Positions 7,731 through 16,320 are shown, numbered from the stretch's first letter. The stretch is 33,197 nt of DNA from Pseudomonas sp. (GCF_030684895.1 NZ_JAUXXP010000065.1:1-33197); one strand, 5' to 3'. Program-made: numbers and translations. Notes: generated from the sequence alone by a model not told the origin.

Positions 7731-8927
7731 TCAGTCAGTGCAAACCCGGGCAATTGCGCTGGCTAGTTGATCGAGGCGATTGGCATCTAAACCCGCCATA
7801 TTGGCTCGACCACTGCCGACCATATACACGCTGAACTCATCGCGCAGGCGCTGCACCTGCATAGGCGTCAGCCCGGTGTAGGAAAACATGCCGCGCTGCA
7901 GCGCGATATGCGCAAAGCGCTCACTCAGGCCATACGGCTGCAGGGCTTCGACCAGGCCGCCGCGCAGGCTGGCGACGCGCTGGCGCATGGCGTCCAGTTC
8001 GCTGACCCAGAGGCTATGCAGTTCACTGTCAACCAGGATGCTGGCGACCACTGCGGCGCCGTGGGCCGGCGGGGTAGACCACAGGTTGCGGGCGATAAAT
8101 GCCAGCTGGCTGCGTACATCCTGCAGCTTGGTTGCAGTTTGCGCGCAGACGATCAGCGCGCCAGTGCGTTCGCGGTATAGGCCGAAGTTTTTCGAGCAGG
8201 AGCTGGTGATCAGCAGCTCCGGCAGCTCGGCAGCAAACAGGCGCACGGCAAAGGCGTCCTGTTCCAGGCCATCGCCAAAACCCTGATAGGCGAAGTCAAT
8301 CAGCGGCAGCAGCTCGCGGGCTTTGACCACCTCCAGCACGCGCTTCCAGTCGCGCGGGGTGAGGTCGAAGCCGGTGGGGTTGTGGCAGCAGGCATGCAGC
8401 AGCACCACATCGCCTTTGGGCACGTGGGCGAGGGCGGCGATCATCGCCTCGATATTCAGCTGGTTGTCCGCGCCGACATAGGGGTAATGGCCAACACGCA
8501 GGCCGGCAGCGGCAAAGATGCTTTCGTGGATCGGCCAGGTCGGGTCACTCAGCCAGATGCCACGGCCCGGCAGGCAGTGGGCGATAAAGTCCGCGCACAG
8601 GCGCAGCGCCCCGGTGCCGCCGGGGGTCTGGGTGGCGCCAGCGCGTTCGGCCAGCAGCGGGCTGTCGGCGCCCAGTACCAGCTGGCTGAGCAGGCTGCCA
8701 AACAGTGGGTCGCCATGGCCGCCGATATAGCTCTTGGTCGTTTCGCTTTCCACCAGCCGCTGTTCGGCCAGTTTTACCGCGCGGGGAATCGGCGTCAGGC
8801 CCTGGGCGTCCTTGTACACACCGACGCCGAGGTCGAGCTTGGCCGGGTTACGGTCGGCGCGGTAGGCATCCATCAGGCCGAGAATCGGGTCGCCGGGCAC
8901 GCGCACAATGCTCTGGAAATGGCTCAC
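7731..8927 (-). CDS. phhC: Aromatic amino acid aminotransferase PhhC
   Basis: 398 residues, a class-I PLP-dependent aminotransferase of the AspC/TyrB type. Visible landmarks are the substrate/cofactor loop [10 protein letters not shown] (31-40), [10 protein letters not shown] (181-190), D211 and Y214 for PLP binding (IDFAYQG), and the Schiff-base lysine K246 in [13 protein letters not shown]. It moves the amino group of tyrosine/phenylalanine to 2-oxoglutarate, so it follows phenylalanine hydroxylation in aromatic amino acid breakdown. It begins at a GTG at 8927 whose GTGA overlaps the phhB stop, which indicates translational coupling. It is the third gene of the phhABC operon, as in P. aeruginosa, and ends at a hairpin. 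Confidence 0.95.
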   Translation of the reverse strand: MSHFQSIVRVPGDPILGLMDAYRADRNPAKLDLGVGVYKDAQGLTPIPRAVKLAEQRLVESETTKSYIGGHGDPLFGSLLSQLVLGADSPLLAERAGATQTPGGTGALRLCADFIAHCLPGRGIWLSDPTWPIHESIFAAAGLRVGHYPYVGADNQLNIEAMIAALAHVPKGDVVLLHACCHNPTGFDLTPRDWKRVLEVVKARELLPLIDFAYQGFGDGLEQDAFAVRLFAAELPELLITSSCSKNFGLYRERTGALIVCAQTATKLQDVRSQLAFIARNLWSTPPAHGAAVVASILVDSELHSLWVSELDAMRQRVASLRGGLVEALQPYGLSERFAHIALQRGMFSYTGLTPMQVQRLRDEFSVYMVGSGRANMAGLDANRLDQLASAIARVCTD

Positions 8928-9277
8928 TTGCGGCCCTCGGCGCTGGCGGCCAGGACATCGGTGCGTGCGGCCATGATGAAGTCGTTACGGTGCAGGCCGC
9001 GCATCTCATGGCTCCACCAAGTCACGGTGACCTTGCCCCATTCGGTGAGCAAGGCTGGGTGGTGGCCAACTTCCTCGGCGATGGCGCCGACCGCGTTGGT
9101 AAAGGCCAGGGCGTGGCGGAAATTCTTGAACAGGAAGACCCGCTCCAGTTCCATATGATCGCTGCGTACTTCGATATTCCAGTCCGGGATCTCGCGAATC
9201 AATTCGGCCAGCTCGTCATCGCTGACTTTCGGCGCATCGGCGCGGCAGGCTTCGCATTGGGCTTGGGCAAGGGACAT
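8924..9277 (-). CDS. phhB: Pterin-4a-carbinolamine dehydratase PhhB
   Basis: 117 residues from ATG 9277 ([20 protein letters not shown]), the start that matches known PhhB; an open frame continues to 9406 but through a repeat element. The conserved active-site block is present: [21 protein letters not shown], then [12 protein letters not shown]. The enzyme dehydrates the 4a-hydroxytetrahydropterin formed by PhhA, so the pterin cofactor can be recycled. It lies between phhA (170 bases upstream, separated by a hairpin repeat) and phhC (overlapping GTGA). Confidence 0.95.
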   Translation of the reverse strand: MSLAQAQCEACRADAPKVSDDELAELIREIPDWNIEVRSDHMELERVFLFKNFRHALAFTNAVGAIAEEVGHHPALLTEWGKVTVTWWSHEMRGLHRNDFIMAARTDVLAASAEGRK

Positions 9278-9310
9278 CAGATTTCTCCAGAATTCGGTGG
9301 TGAACAAAGC

Positions 9311-9416
9311 GTAGGTTGGTGCTGAGCCTGCGAAGCCCAACAGGGAGCGCGTAGCGCTCCGTTCGTCATTTCTCGGGTAACGCAATGTTGGGTTTCGCAA
9401 GCTCAACCCAACCTAC
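9311..9416. repeat. GTAG...CTAC inverted-repeat element between phhA and phhB
   Basis: The left arm starts GTAGGTTGGTGCTGAGCCTG and the right arm ends CTCAACCCAACCTAC. Together they form a long imperfect stem (outer GTAGGTTGG / CCAACCTAC, inner CCCAACA / TGTTGGG). A second perfect hairpin, GGAGCGC-GTA-GCGCTCC (9344-9360), sits in its loop. It fills most of the phhA-phhB gap and would fold in the operon mRNA. Sequences of the GTAGGTTGGGTTGAGC...AACCCAACCTAC kind are frequent intergenic repeats in pseudomonads. Confidence 0.75.
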
Positions 9417-9447
9417 ATCGGTTATTTATGCCGTTTTCAGGACACAG

Positions 9448-10233
9448 TCACGCCGCTTTCGGCGGAAACTTCGGTGCGTGCAGGCCCAGGCGCATGGCTT
9501 GCTGGACCATGGCCATGATGTCTTCATGGGCAAGTTCGAATAGGCGTTTGAGCTCCGGCAGCACGAAATACACGGGCTGCAGAATATCGATGCGATACGG
9601 CGTGCGCATCGCCTCAACTGGGTCGAAGGCCAGGCGCTGCGGCGCATCGGACAGGCAATAGAGGGTTTCTTTCGGCGAGGAGAGAATGCCGCCGCCGTAG
9701 ATGCGCTGGCCCTGGCTGGTATCCACCAGGCCGAACTCGATGGTCAGCCAGTACAGACGCGCCAGGTACACGCGCTCTTCCTTGCTGGCGGCCAGGCCGA
9801 GCTTGCCGTAGGTGTGGGTGAATTCGGCGAACCAGGGATTGGTCAGCAGCGGGCAGTGGCCAAAGATCTCATGGAAGATGTCCGGCTCCTGCAGGTAGTC
9901 CAGCTCCTCGGGTGTGCGAATAAAAGTCGCCACCGGGAATTGCTTGCTGGCCAGCAGCTCGAAGAAGGTCTGAAACGGAATCAACGCCGGCACCCGAGCC
10001 ACGCGCCAGCCGGTGGTGGCTTGCAGCACCTGATTGATCTCGCCGAGTTGCGGGATGCGCTCATGGGGCAGGCCGAGCTGTTCGATTCCGTCCAGGTATT
10101 CCTGGCAGGCGCGACCTTCAATCACCTTGAGTTGGCGGGTGATCAGGGTATTCCACACCTGATGCTCGGCCTGCGGGTAATGGATAAAGCCACTGTCATC
10201 CGGTTCGCGCGCCAGGTATTGCGTGCTCTTCAT
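9448..10233 (-). CDS. phhA: Phenylalanine-4-hydroxylase PhhA
   Basis: 261 residues, a bacterial pterin-dependent aromatic amino acid hydroxylase of usual length. The iron-binding 2-His-1-Glu triad is visible as H121 and H126 in HEIFGH and E166 in YWLTIEFGL. Other conserved stretches are PALIPFQTFF (pterin/substrate region) and LARLYWLTIEFGLV. It converts phenylalanine to tyrosine with tetrahydropterin and oxygen in the cytoplasm. The start ATG at 10233 has a strong AGGAGG ribosome site. It leads the phhABC operon, diverges from phhR, and its 5' leader carries an AACAACAA motif and, further up, a TyrR-type palindrome. Confidence 0.97.
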   Translation of the reverse strand: MKSTQYLAREPDDSGFIHYPQAEHQVWNTLITRQLKVIEGRACQEYLDGIEQLGLPHERIPQLGEINQVLQATTGWRVARVPALIPFQTFFELLASKQFPVATFIRTPEELDYLQEPDIFHEIFGHCPLLTNPWFAEFTHTYGKLGLAASKEERVYLARLYWLTIEFGLVDTSQGQRIYGGGILSSPKETLYCLSDAPQRLAFDPVEAMRTPYRIDILQPVYFVLPELKRLFELAHEDIMAMVQQAMRLGLHAPKFPPKAA

Positions 10234-10253
10234 CGCTGCCTCCTGCTGGGGCT

Positions 10254-10261
10254 TTGTTGTT
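10254..10261 (-). promoter_or_regulatory. Crc/Hfq-type CA motif (AACAACAA) in the phhA leader
   Basis: On the minus strand the phhA leader reads ACAACAACAAAG. AACAACAA matches the AANAANAA motif through which Hfq and Crc repress translation of catabolic mRNAs in Pseudomonas. It lies 21-28 bases before the phhA ATG, just upstream of the ribosome-binding site. Confidence 0.55.
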
Positions 10262-10342
10262 GTATTTGACTCAGGAATACGCCAGCCGCTGCAGTTATGC
10301 AGCCCTTGGCTGAGTGGGTGCGGGAGGAAAGGGTAGTTATTT

Positions 10343-10360
10343 CGTAAAGAAATGGTTACG
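10343..10360. promoter_or_regulatory. TyrR-type operator (PhhR box) between phhA and phhR
   Basis: CGTAA-N8-TTACG is a perfect inverted repeat with exactly the geometry of the TyrR box (TGTAAA-N6-TTTACA), differing at the outermost base of each arm. It lies 110 bases upstream of the phhA start and 131 bases upstream of phhR, a suitable place for PhhR to activate phhA. A weaker site with the same spacing, TGTCA-N8-TGACG, occurs at 10405-10422. Confidence 0.6.
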
Positions 10361-10490
10361 TGTGCGACGGAATGGCGAACTATCGTCTTGCTGCTGCGCT
10401 AATCTGTCACATATTCTTGACGAATAATCCGCCGCCAGCGTCGATTTTTTCGCGTTACGGCCTAATAAGACGTCTGATCAGAGCCCTGCC

Positions 10491-12044
10491 ATGCGTATCA
10501 AAGTCCACTGCCAGAACCGAATTGGCATCCTGCGCGACATCCTCAACCTGTTGGTCGAATACGGCATCAACGTCGCCCGTGGCGAAGTCGGTGGCGAGCA
10601 GGGCAATGCCATCTACCTGCACTGCCCGAACCTGATCAACCTGCAGTTCCAATCGCTGCGGCCGAAGTTCGAGGCAATTTCTGGGGTATTCGGCGTCAAG
10701 CGTGTCGGTCTGATGCCCAGCGAACGTCGGCATCTTGAGCTGAATGCCTTGCTCGGCGCGCTGGATTTTCCGGTACTGTCGATCGATATGGGCGGCTCCA
10801 TCGTCGCCGCCAACCGCAGCGCCGCGCAGCTCTTGGGTGTACGGGTAGATGAGGTGCCGGGGATTCCGCTGTCGCGCTACGCCGAGGATTTCGACCTGCC
10901 GGAGCTGGTGCGCGCCAACAAGTCGCGAATCAACGGCCTGCGGGTCAAGGTCAAGGGCGATGTGTTTCTCGCCGATATCGCGCCACTGCAAACCGAACAT
11001 GAAGAGAGTGATGCCATGGCCGGCGCGGTGTTGACCCTGCACCGCGCGGATCGCGTAGGCGAGCGCATCTACAACGTGCGCAAGCAGGAACTGCGCGGCT
11101 TCGATTCGATCTTCCAGAGCTCCAAGGTAATGGCCGCTGTAGTGCGCGAAGCGCGGCGTATGGCGCCGCTGGATGCGCCACTGCTGATCGAGGGCGAAAC
11201 CGGCACCGGCAAGGAGCTGCTGGCGCGCGCCTGTCACCTGGCCAGCCCGCGTGGGCAGTCGCCGTTTATGGCGCTGAACTGCGCCGGCTTGCCGGAGTCC
11301 ATGGCCGAGACTGAGCTGTTCGGTTACGGCCCTGGCGCCTTTGAAGGTGCGCGGCCGGAAGGCAAGCTCGGCCTGCTGGAACTGACCGCTGGCGGCACGC
11401 TGTTTCTCGATGGCGTCGGCGAGATGAGCCCGCGCCTGCAGGCCAAGCTGCTGCGTTTTCTGCAAGACGGCTGCTTCCGCCGTGTCGGCAGCGACGAGGA
11501 GGTTTATCTGGATGTGCGGGTGATCTGCGCCACCCAGGTCGACCTGTCCGAACTGTGCGCCAAGGGTGAGTTCCGCCAGGACCTCTATCACCGCCTCAAT
11601 GTGCTGAGCCTGCATATCCCGCCGCTACGCGAATGCCTGGACGGCCTGCCGCCGCTGGTGGAGCACTTTCTCGACCAGGCCAGCCGACAGATCGGCTGTC
11701 CGCTGCCCAAGCTGGCACCACTGGTGCTGGACAAACTCAGCCATTACCACTGGCCGGGCAATGTGCGTCAATTGGAAAACGTGCTGTTTCAGGCTGTTTC
11801 ACTCTGTGACGGCGGCGTGGTCAAGGGCGAACATATCCGCCTGCCAGACTACGGCGCGCCACAACCGCTAGGCGAGTTTTCAGTGGAAGGCGGGCTGGAT
11901 GATATCCTCGGGCGCTTCGAGAAGGCCGTGCTGGAGCGCTTGTTTCACGACCACCCAAGCAGCCGTCAACTGGGCAAACGCCTGGGTGTGTCGCACACCA
12001 CCATCGCCAACAAGCTGCGTCAGCATGGACTGGGTAAGGAGTAG
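10491..12044 (+). CDS. phhR: PhhR, TyrR-family transcriptional activator of aromatic amino acid catabolism
   Basis: 517 residues with the TyrR architecture: an ACT domain at about 1-70 (MRIKVHCQNRIGILRDILNL), a PAS domain at about 80-190, an AAA+ domain at about 205-435 with Walker A GETGTGKE (235-242) and Walker B GGTLFLDGVGE (301-311), and a C-terminal helix-turn-helix (SRQLGKRLGVSHTTIANKLRQH). The loop that in sigma-54 activators reads GAFTGA is here GAFEGA (282-287), as expected for TyrR-type proteins, which generally work with sigma-70. It binds aromatic amino acids and activates the divergent phhABC operon from the shared 257-base region. Confidence 0.95.
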   Translation: MRIKVHCQNRIGILRDILNLLVEYGINVARGEVGGEQGNAIYLHCPNLINLQFQSLRPKFEAISGVFGVKRVGLMPSERRHLELNALLGALDFPVLSIDMGGSIVAANRSAAQLLGVRVDEVPGIPLSRYAEDFDLPELVRANKSRINGLRVKVKGDVFLADIAPLQTEHEESDAMAGAVLTLHRADRVGERIYNVRKQELRGFDSIFQSSKVMAAVVREARRMAPLDAPLLIEGETGTGKELLARACHLASPRGQSPFMALNCAGLPESMAETELFGYGPGAFEGARPEGKLGLLELTAGGTLFLDGVGEMSPRLQAKLLRFLQDGCFRRVGSDEEVYLDVRVICATQVDLSELCAKGEFRQDLYHRLNVLSLHIPPLRECLDGLPPLVEHFLDQASRQIGCPLPKLAPLVLDKLSHYHWPGNVRQLENVLFQAVSLCDGGVVKGEHIRLPDYGAPQPLGEFSVEGGLDDILGRFEKAVLERLFHDHPSSRQLGKRLGVSHTTIANKLRQHGLGKE

Positions 12045-12068
12045 CGCAGCCAGGCACCGCGCTTGACG

Positions 12069-12106
12069 ATGCCAAGCCCCGCCACTGTCGTGTAGGGGCT
12101 TGGCAT
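12069..12106. terminator. Hairpin between phhR and the convergent lipoprotein operon
   Basis: ATGCCAAGCCCC and GGGGCTTGGCAT form a perfect 12-bp stem with a 14-base loop, 25 bases after the phhR stop and 10 bases past the end of the facing operon. No T-tract is evident; it probably acts as a bidirectional 3' boundary. Confidence 0.65.
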
Positions 12107-12115
12107 GTTGCTGCG

Positions 12116-12778
12116 CTAGCGAGGGGGCGTCGGCCGCGCTCTTGGCCCCGGCAAAATGCCATTCATCGCGTTGCTGGAAAGCAGGCGATGGCTGGTTATA
12201 CCGGCGATTTCATGGCCACGATCACTCAGGGTGTTCATCACCTGATTGACCAGTGCGGTGATCAGAATGCCGGCCAGTCCGCCGCCGCTGTTCTGCTGCT
12301 GCTCTGCGGTGCTGGCGCGGGCAACGCCTTTCCACAGTTCCTTGCCGCTGCGCAGATCGATCAGTGTGGCTGTGGCGGATACGGCAACCTCGCTGCTGAT
12401 GATCTTGTAGCTGCTGCCGTATTCGGTGACATCGATATACAGCACCGTGTCGGCAGCAAAGATCTCATAAAGCTTCTGTGGCGAGACTTCGCGGATTTCG
12501 TCGGCATTCATCAGGCCGTTCTGCTTGAAGGTTTCATCGACCACAGCAACGGGCAACACATAGTAGCCAGCCTCGCTAAGCGGCAGCGTGATATGCGAGT
12601 AAACGCTGTAAGACGCTTTGACATCAGGCGACTTGTTGACTGGCGGCAGAACCAGGATGGAAGCCGGGTTGCTCTCTTTGAAGGCACTGTAATCGTAGGG
12701 CTGTTTGGTGACACAACCAGCCAATAGCGCGGCACAAGCCAGCGCGGCGAGCGCTTTAAGTGGGGTTAGGAAGGGCAT
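12116..12778 (-). CDS. DUF799 (GNA1162-like) lipoprotein
   Basis: 220 residues from ATG 12778. A hydrophobic signal peptide ends in the lipobox LLAGC (about residues 18-22), so it is exported and lipidated at the cysteine. The body (NPASILVLPPVNKSPDVKAS, then YVLPVAVVDETFKQNGL, and VLYIDVTEYGSSYKII) is the DUF799 domain typified by meningococcal GNA1162. A GTG at 12787 is an alternative start overlapping the previous gene. It is the last gene of a three-lipoprotein operon with a CsgG-like protein and a DUF4810 protein. Its role is not established; an outer-membrane or periplasmic complex with its partners is likely. Confidence 0.9.
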   Translation of the reverse strand: MPFLTPLKALAALACAALLAGCVTKQPYDYSAFKESNPASILVLPPVNKSPDVKASYSVYSHITLPLSEAGYYVLPVAVVDETFKQNGLMNADEIREVSPQKLYEIFAADTVLYIDVTEYGSSYKIISSEVAVSATATLIDLRSGKELWKGVARASTAEQQQNSGGGLAGILITALVNQVMNTLSDRGHEIAGITSHRLLSSNAMNGILPGPRARPTPPR

Positions 12779-12783
12779 GCTGA

Positions 12784-13140
12784 TCACTTGGCAAATTTGC
12801 GCATAAGGAAGTCCATGTACTGAGCGGACTCGGGGAACAGGGTTTTCTCGGTCTCGAATTGCTGACGCACCTGATCGGCTTTGCCGATTTCCGCATACAG
12901 CATGCCGAGATGAGCGTGAAAGCCAGGCGGCAGCGCACGGTCCGCAGCGCGGGCTTTCTGCAGGCTTTCTTCAAGGGCGGCAATCTGCTCTTCAGCGCTG
13001 CTGGTGCTCTCGAAACGCTGGTAAACCTGTTGCTGATAGCCATCCCAGTAATAGAGCGGCTGCGGCTGCGTCACGCAGCCACCCAGAGTGGCTGCAGCCA
13101 TCAAGGCGGCTAGAAAAAGAGCGGGGCGAGTGAAGTTCAT
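12784..13140 (-). CDS. DUF4810 lipoprotein
   Basis: 118 residues from ATG 13140 (MNFTRPALFLAALMAA), preceded by GGAG; the open frame extends to 13176, but that adds a polar stretch in front of the signal peptide. The lipobox is LGGC (about residues 18-21), followed by PLYYWDGYQQQVYQRF and a helical, tetratricopeptide-like segment (residues about 45-115: EEQIAALEESLQKARA, LGMLYAEIGKADQVRQQFETEK). It is the middle gene of the operon, 17 bases after the CsgG-like gene and 5 bases before the DUF799 start. Function unknown; likely part of a lipoprotein complex. Confidence 0.88.
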   Translation of the reverse strand: MNFTRPALFLAALMAAATLGGCVTQPQPLYYWDGYQQQVYQRFESTSSAEEQIAALEESLQKARAADRALPPGFHAHLGMLYAEIGKADQVRQQFETEKTLFPESAQYMDFLMRKFAK

Positions 13141-13157
13141 GGACGATTTCTCCGGGC

Positions 13158-13826
13158 TCACTTGGCTGGGCGCCAAGCGCCGCTGTCGACACCGTTGACC
13201 AGGTTGTTCACCGCTTCACGAATCGCCAGATCCAGTACTTTGCCGTTGAGTGTCGAGTCATAGCTGGCAGTGCCGCCGAAACCGACGATCTCCCGGTTGG
13301 ACAGGCTGTACTCGCCCGCGCCCTGGGCGGAATAGACCACTTCGGAAGTCAGCACGTCGACGATATTCAGGTTGACCTTGGCGTAGGCAATCTGCTGTTT
13401 GCCGCGCCCGAGAATGCCAAACAGCTGGTGGTCGCCTACTTCTTTGCGACCGAATTCGGTTACATCGCCAGTGACGACAAAGTTTGCCCCACGCACTTGC
13501 TGAGCCTGCTTGGAGAAGCCCGATTCCTGTTGCAGTTCGGCCAGGTTGTCACGGTCAAGCACATTGAAGCGGTTCGATTGCTGCAAATGGGTGATCAGAA
13601 TGGTTTTGGCCTGCCCGCCGAGGCGGTCGACATTGTCAGTGAAGATGCCGCGCATATAACTGGAGCGATTATCAAACTTGCCCACGGCAATCGGGCTGCG
13701 TGGACCGCTGTAGTGGCTGCTCGCTGTGGTGACTTTTGCAACTTCCAGGGTGCGCGATTGTTCAGTGGCGCAGCCGCTAAGCAGTACAAGCAAGCCTGCG
13801 AGGCTGGCAGTGATGATTTTGTTCAT
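13158..13826 (-). CDS. CsgG/HfaB-family lipoprotein
   Basis: 222 residues with a signal peptide and the lipobox LLSGC (about residues 15-19). The CsgG-type core is visible as PIAVGKFDNRSSYMRGIF, then TILITHLQQSNRFNVLDRDN, FVVTGDVTEFGRKEVGD and VNLNIVDVLTSEVVYSAQG. In CsgG this fold forms an outer-membrane secretion channel for curli, but this protein is shorter and no curli subunit gene (csgA/B) is nearby, so curli export is unlikely. It leads the operon CsgG-like, DUF4810, DUF799. It faces the DUF2157 gene across a 363-base divergent region. Confidence 0.88.
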   Translation of the reverse strand: MNKIITASLAGLLVLLSGCATEQSRTLEVAKVTTASSHYSGPRSPIAVGKFDNRSSYMRGIFTDNVDRLGGQAKTILITHLQQSNRFNVLDRDNLAELQQESGFSKQAQQVRGANFVVTGDVTEFGRKEVGDHQLFGILGRGKQQIAYAKVNLNIVDVLTSEVVYSAQGAGEYSLSNREIVGFGGTASYDSTLNGKVLDLAIREAVNNLVNGVDSGAWRPAK

Positions 13827-14189
13827 ACGAATCTCATTGAATTAATTGACAGGGGAAAGCAAGAACGGGGCGGAGCCGTCAGGAATTTCGCAAGGTGCTG
13901 GCGCTGGAGGGCTTGCCGCCGCATGTGCTGAGCGCGAATGACGGCATAAGTCTATCCATGACGGTAATTCCAGAAGGTGGGAGGGTGCGTCCTGCGGCGG
14001 CGATTCTAATCGGCATCGAAGTGCTTTGCCAGAAGTGCTGGCTATTTGATGTTATGCATGCTGTGGCGGCGCTTGTAGGCAGCGTTATCCAGTCTGTTTC
14101 GAACTGCGCCACTGGATGTGTAGCGCAGATTTTGTCGCTAGAGTGTGCTGATCAGCCCATGACCTGATAGACCCGTAGCAAGGATTGCC
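13827..14189. other. Divergent intergenic region, promoters presumed
   Basis: 363 bases between the start of the CsgG-like operon (-) and the DUF2157 gene (+). It must contain both promoters. No operator, RNA gene or repeat element could be recognised; GAAGTGCT occurs twice close together (near 14018-14040), which is too little to call. Confidence 0.45.
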
Positions 14190-15263
14190 ATGCCCAGCAT
14201 AAATCGCAGAGATGCCCAGCAACGTGCCGATGAGATCGGCGTTTTCAACCGTGAATTGGCGCGCCTTGAGGCCGAGCAGGTGCTGAGCCTGAGTGACAGC
14301 CAGCGCGCCAGTCTGCACGGCTACCAGCAGCAATTGCTCAACAGCTACCTGGCGGCCTTCGATATTGATCACGACATCCAGGCCCGGCAGCTGTCGTTGG
14401 GCATGCGTATCGCCTCGTTTCTCGGCGCGCTGGCGTTGGCGGCCAGTGTGTTTTTTCTGTTCTATCAGTTCTGGGGGCTGTTTGGCACGCAGAGCCAGGT
14501 GGCGATTCTGCTGACGGCGAGTATCGCCTCGTTCGGCTTGACGCTGTGGGTACAGCGCCTCGATAGCTCGGGTTACTTCAGCAAGTTGGCGGCGCTGGTG
14601 GCCTTTACCTGTTTTGTGCTGAACATCGTCATGCTCGGGCAAATCTTCAATATCACCCCGTCGAATAACGCCTTACTGCCTTGGGCGCTCTACGCGCTGC
14701 TGCTGGCCTATGCCTGCGGTGCGCGCCTGCTGCTGGCGGCCGGGCTGAGCTGTTTGCTGGCCTTTGTTGCGGCGCGCATTGGCAGCTGGGACGGCATCTA
14801 CTGGCTGGGGTTTGCTCAGCGGCCGGAGAACTTTATCGTGCCGGCGCTGCTGATTTTCGTGCTGCCGCTGCTGATTGATCAGCGCCGTTTTGATGGCTTT
14901 GCCGTGATCTACCGGGTATTTGGCCTGCTGGGGGTATTTCTGCCGGTTTTGCTGTTGGCGCATTGGGGTGAGGGCAGTTACTTCGACTATTCGCCTGAGT
15001 ACATCGAGAATGCCTACCACATCGGCGGCTTTATCCTCGCGGCCCTGGTGATCTGGCTGGGCGTGCGCCGCGAATGGGCGGATGTAGTGAACACCGGACT
15101 GAGCTTCTTTGTGATTTTCCTCTACACCAAGCTCTTCGACTGGTGGTGGGAGAGCATGCCTAAGTACTTGTTCTTCCTGGTGCTGGGCCTGAGTGCGGTG
15201 CTGATTCTGCTGATACTGCGCCGCCTGCGTAGCCGCCATGGCTTGCTGGGAGGTGCCCAATGA
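14190..15263 (+). CDS. DUF2157 domain-containing membrane protein
   Basis: 357 residues. A soluble, charged N-terminus (about 1-70, MPSINRRDAQQRADEIGVFN... with an ELARLEAEQVLSLSDSQ helix) is followed by about ten hydrophobic segments and ends in a basic tail (ILRRLRSRHG). This is the arrangement of DUF2157 inner-membrane proteins. AGGA stands shortly before the ATG. Its stop overlaps the start of the next gene (ATGA), so the two are co-translated; the pair belongs together. The function of the family is unknown. Confidence 0.88.
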   Translation: MPSINRRDAQQRADEIGVFNRELARLEAEQVLSLSDSQRASLHGYQQQLLNSYLAAFDIDHDIQARQLSLGMRIASFLGALALAASVFFLFYQFWGLFGTQSQVAILLTASIASFGLTLWVQRLDSSGYFSKLAALVAFTCFVLNIVMLGQIFNITPSNNALLPWALYALLLAYACGARLLLAAGLSCLLAFVAARIGSWDGIYWLGFAQRPENFIVPALLIFVLPLLIDQRRFDGFAVIYRVFGLLGVFLPVLLLAHWGEGSYFDYSPEYIENAYHIGGFILAALVIWLGVRREWADVVNTGLSFFVIFLYTKLFDWWWESMPKYLFFLVLGLSAVLILLILRRLRSRHGLLGGAQ

Positions 15264-16177
15264 ACGGCATGCGCCCGCGTTACCTGATTACCGGTCTGGC
15301 GCTGATTGGCCTGGTCAATGCCATCGTCCTGGCGGGCGTGGCTTGGAATCGCCAGCCGCCTGAGGAAAGCCGCCTGCAACTGTCCGAGCGCGAGCTGGCC
15401 GCTACCTACGCCTATTGGCGTAAGGACAACAGCAGCCTGGCGCTGCGCCTGGATTATCGCTGGCCGAGTCAGGCGGATGATGACCACTACTACCTGTCGA
15501 TCAACGCCGAGAAGATGGCGGAACTGGGCTTTCAGGTGCCCACAGAATTGAACGAGCAGACAGTGCGGCGTTACCGTCGTCAGCTGGACCGTGATGCGCT
15601 GCTGGTGTTGGAACTCGATGGCCCGGCGTATCAGCGTGAAGTGGCGCTGCTGCTTGCCGCCCATGCCGAGGCCCTGCGTTTGCAGAAGTCGGTGCCGGAC
15701 AGCAAGGAGCTGCGTGAGGCGGCTCAGCATGCCGCGAATGCCCTGGATTACGAGCAACGGCGCGCTAGCCGCCTGCTGGTGGTCGATGTTGGGCTGGACC
15801 TGCAGACGTTGCGCGCGCGTTACCCGGACCGTACGCGCTACGCCATTGTGCGCAGCATCATCGAAGTGCAGGCCAGCAGCGTGGCAAGCAAGTGGGCGGG
15901 TGAGGGTGATGATCCGCGTCCGGATAACCAGCGCTGGACCTGGCAGCTCGGCGGCTCGGCCGATACCCCAGGGGTGCAGAGCCTCAATCTGCCGCAGCGC
16001 TGGCATGCGACGTTCGACAGCCTGCCGCAGCAGGGCGAGCAGTCAGGCGTTGATTACCCGAGTTATCAAAAGCTGTTTAGCGCAGAAGTTGCCTTCGGCC
16101 GGCGGCTGGAGCCCTGGTTTGTAGATTTAAGCGCCAGGCGGGTGAGCGCACCGCAGCCTACGACCAAGGTGCAATAG
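15260..16177 (+). CDS. DUF4824 family membrane-anchored protein
   Basis: 305 residues with one N-terminal transmembrane segment (about residues 8-27, YLITGLALIGLVNAIVLAGV) and a large domain beyond it, probably periplasmic. Blocks such as RELAATYAYWRKDNSSLALRL, YYLSINAEKMAELGFQVP and LLVVDVGLDLQTLRARYPD match DUF4824. The frame begins in an ATGA overlap with the DUF2157 gene. Pairing of a multi-span protein with a single-span periplasmic partner suggests an envelope complex, but no function is known. A strong intrinsic terminator follows 97 bases downstream. Confidence 0.85.
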   Translation: MNGMRPRYLITGLALIGLVNAIVLAGVAWNRQPPEESRLQLSERELAATYAYWRKDNSSLALRLDYRWPSQADDDHYYLSINAEKMAELGFQVPTELNEQTVRRYRRQLDRDALLVLELDGPAYQREVALLLAAHAEALRLQKSVPDSKELREAAQHAANALDYEQRRASRLLVVDVGLDLQTLRARYPDRTRYAIVRSIIEVQASSVASKWAGEGDDPRPDNQRWTWQLGGSADTPGVQSLNLPQRWHATFDSLPQQGEQSGVDYPSYQKLFSAEVAFGRRLEPWFVDLSARRVSAPQPTTKVQ

Positions 16178-16274
16178 CTCGGCGCGGCGTGCTGGGTGAA
16201 AGTGGCGGCGTTCCAATCCTGCGTGGTTTGGATGCAAGCGTTTCTCCATTCCTCTCCCTGGAATGATTTGGGTC

Positions 16275-16299
16275 GGCGGTCAGATGACCGCCTTTTTTT
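16275..16299 (+). terminator. Intrinsic terminator after the DUF2157/DUF4824 genes
   Basis: GGCGGTC-AGAT-GACCGCC forms a perfect 7-bp stem with a 4-base loop, followed directly by seven T residues. It separates this operon from acsA. Confidence 0.9.
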
Positions 16300-16320
16300 C
16301 GTCCTGAAAAAACCTCTGCA

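Noticed and set aside
10234..10490. Sigma-54 promoter in front of phhA
   Set aside because: No GG-N10-GC arrangement of the right type was found on the minus strand.
10455..11615. Long minus-strand frame opposite phhR
   Set aside because: Shadow of a high-GC gene: composition rich in Gln, His, Arg and Ala without any domain, fully covered by the well-supported phhR.
13158..13826. Curli secretion channel csgG
   Set aside because: No csgA, csgB, csgE or csgF nearby, shorter protein, and the conserved partners are DUF4810 and DUF799 lipoproteins instead.
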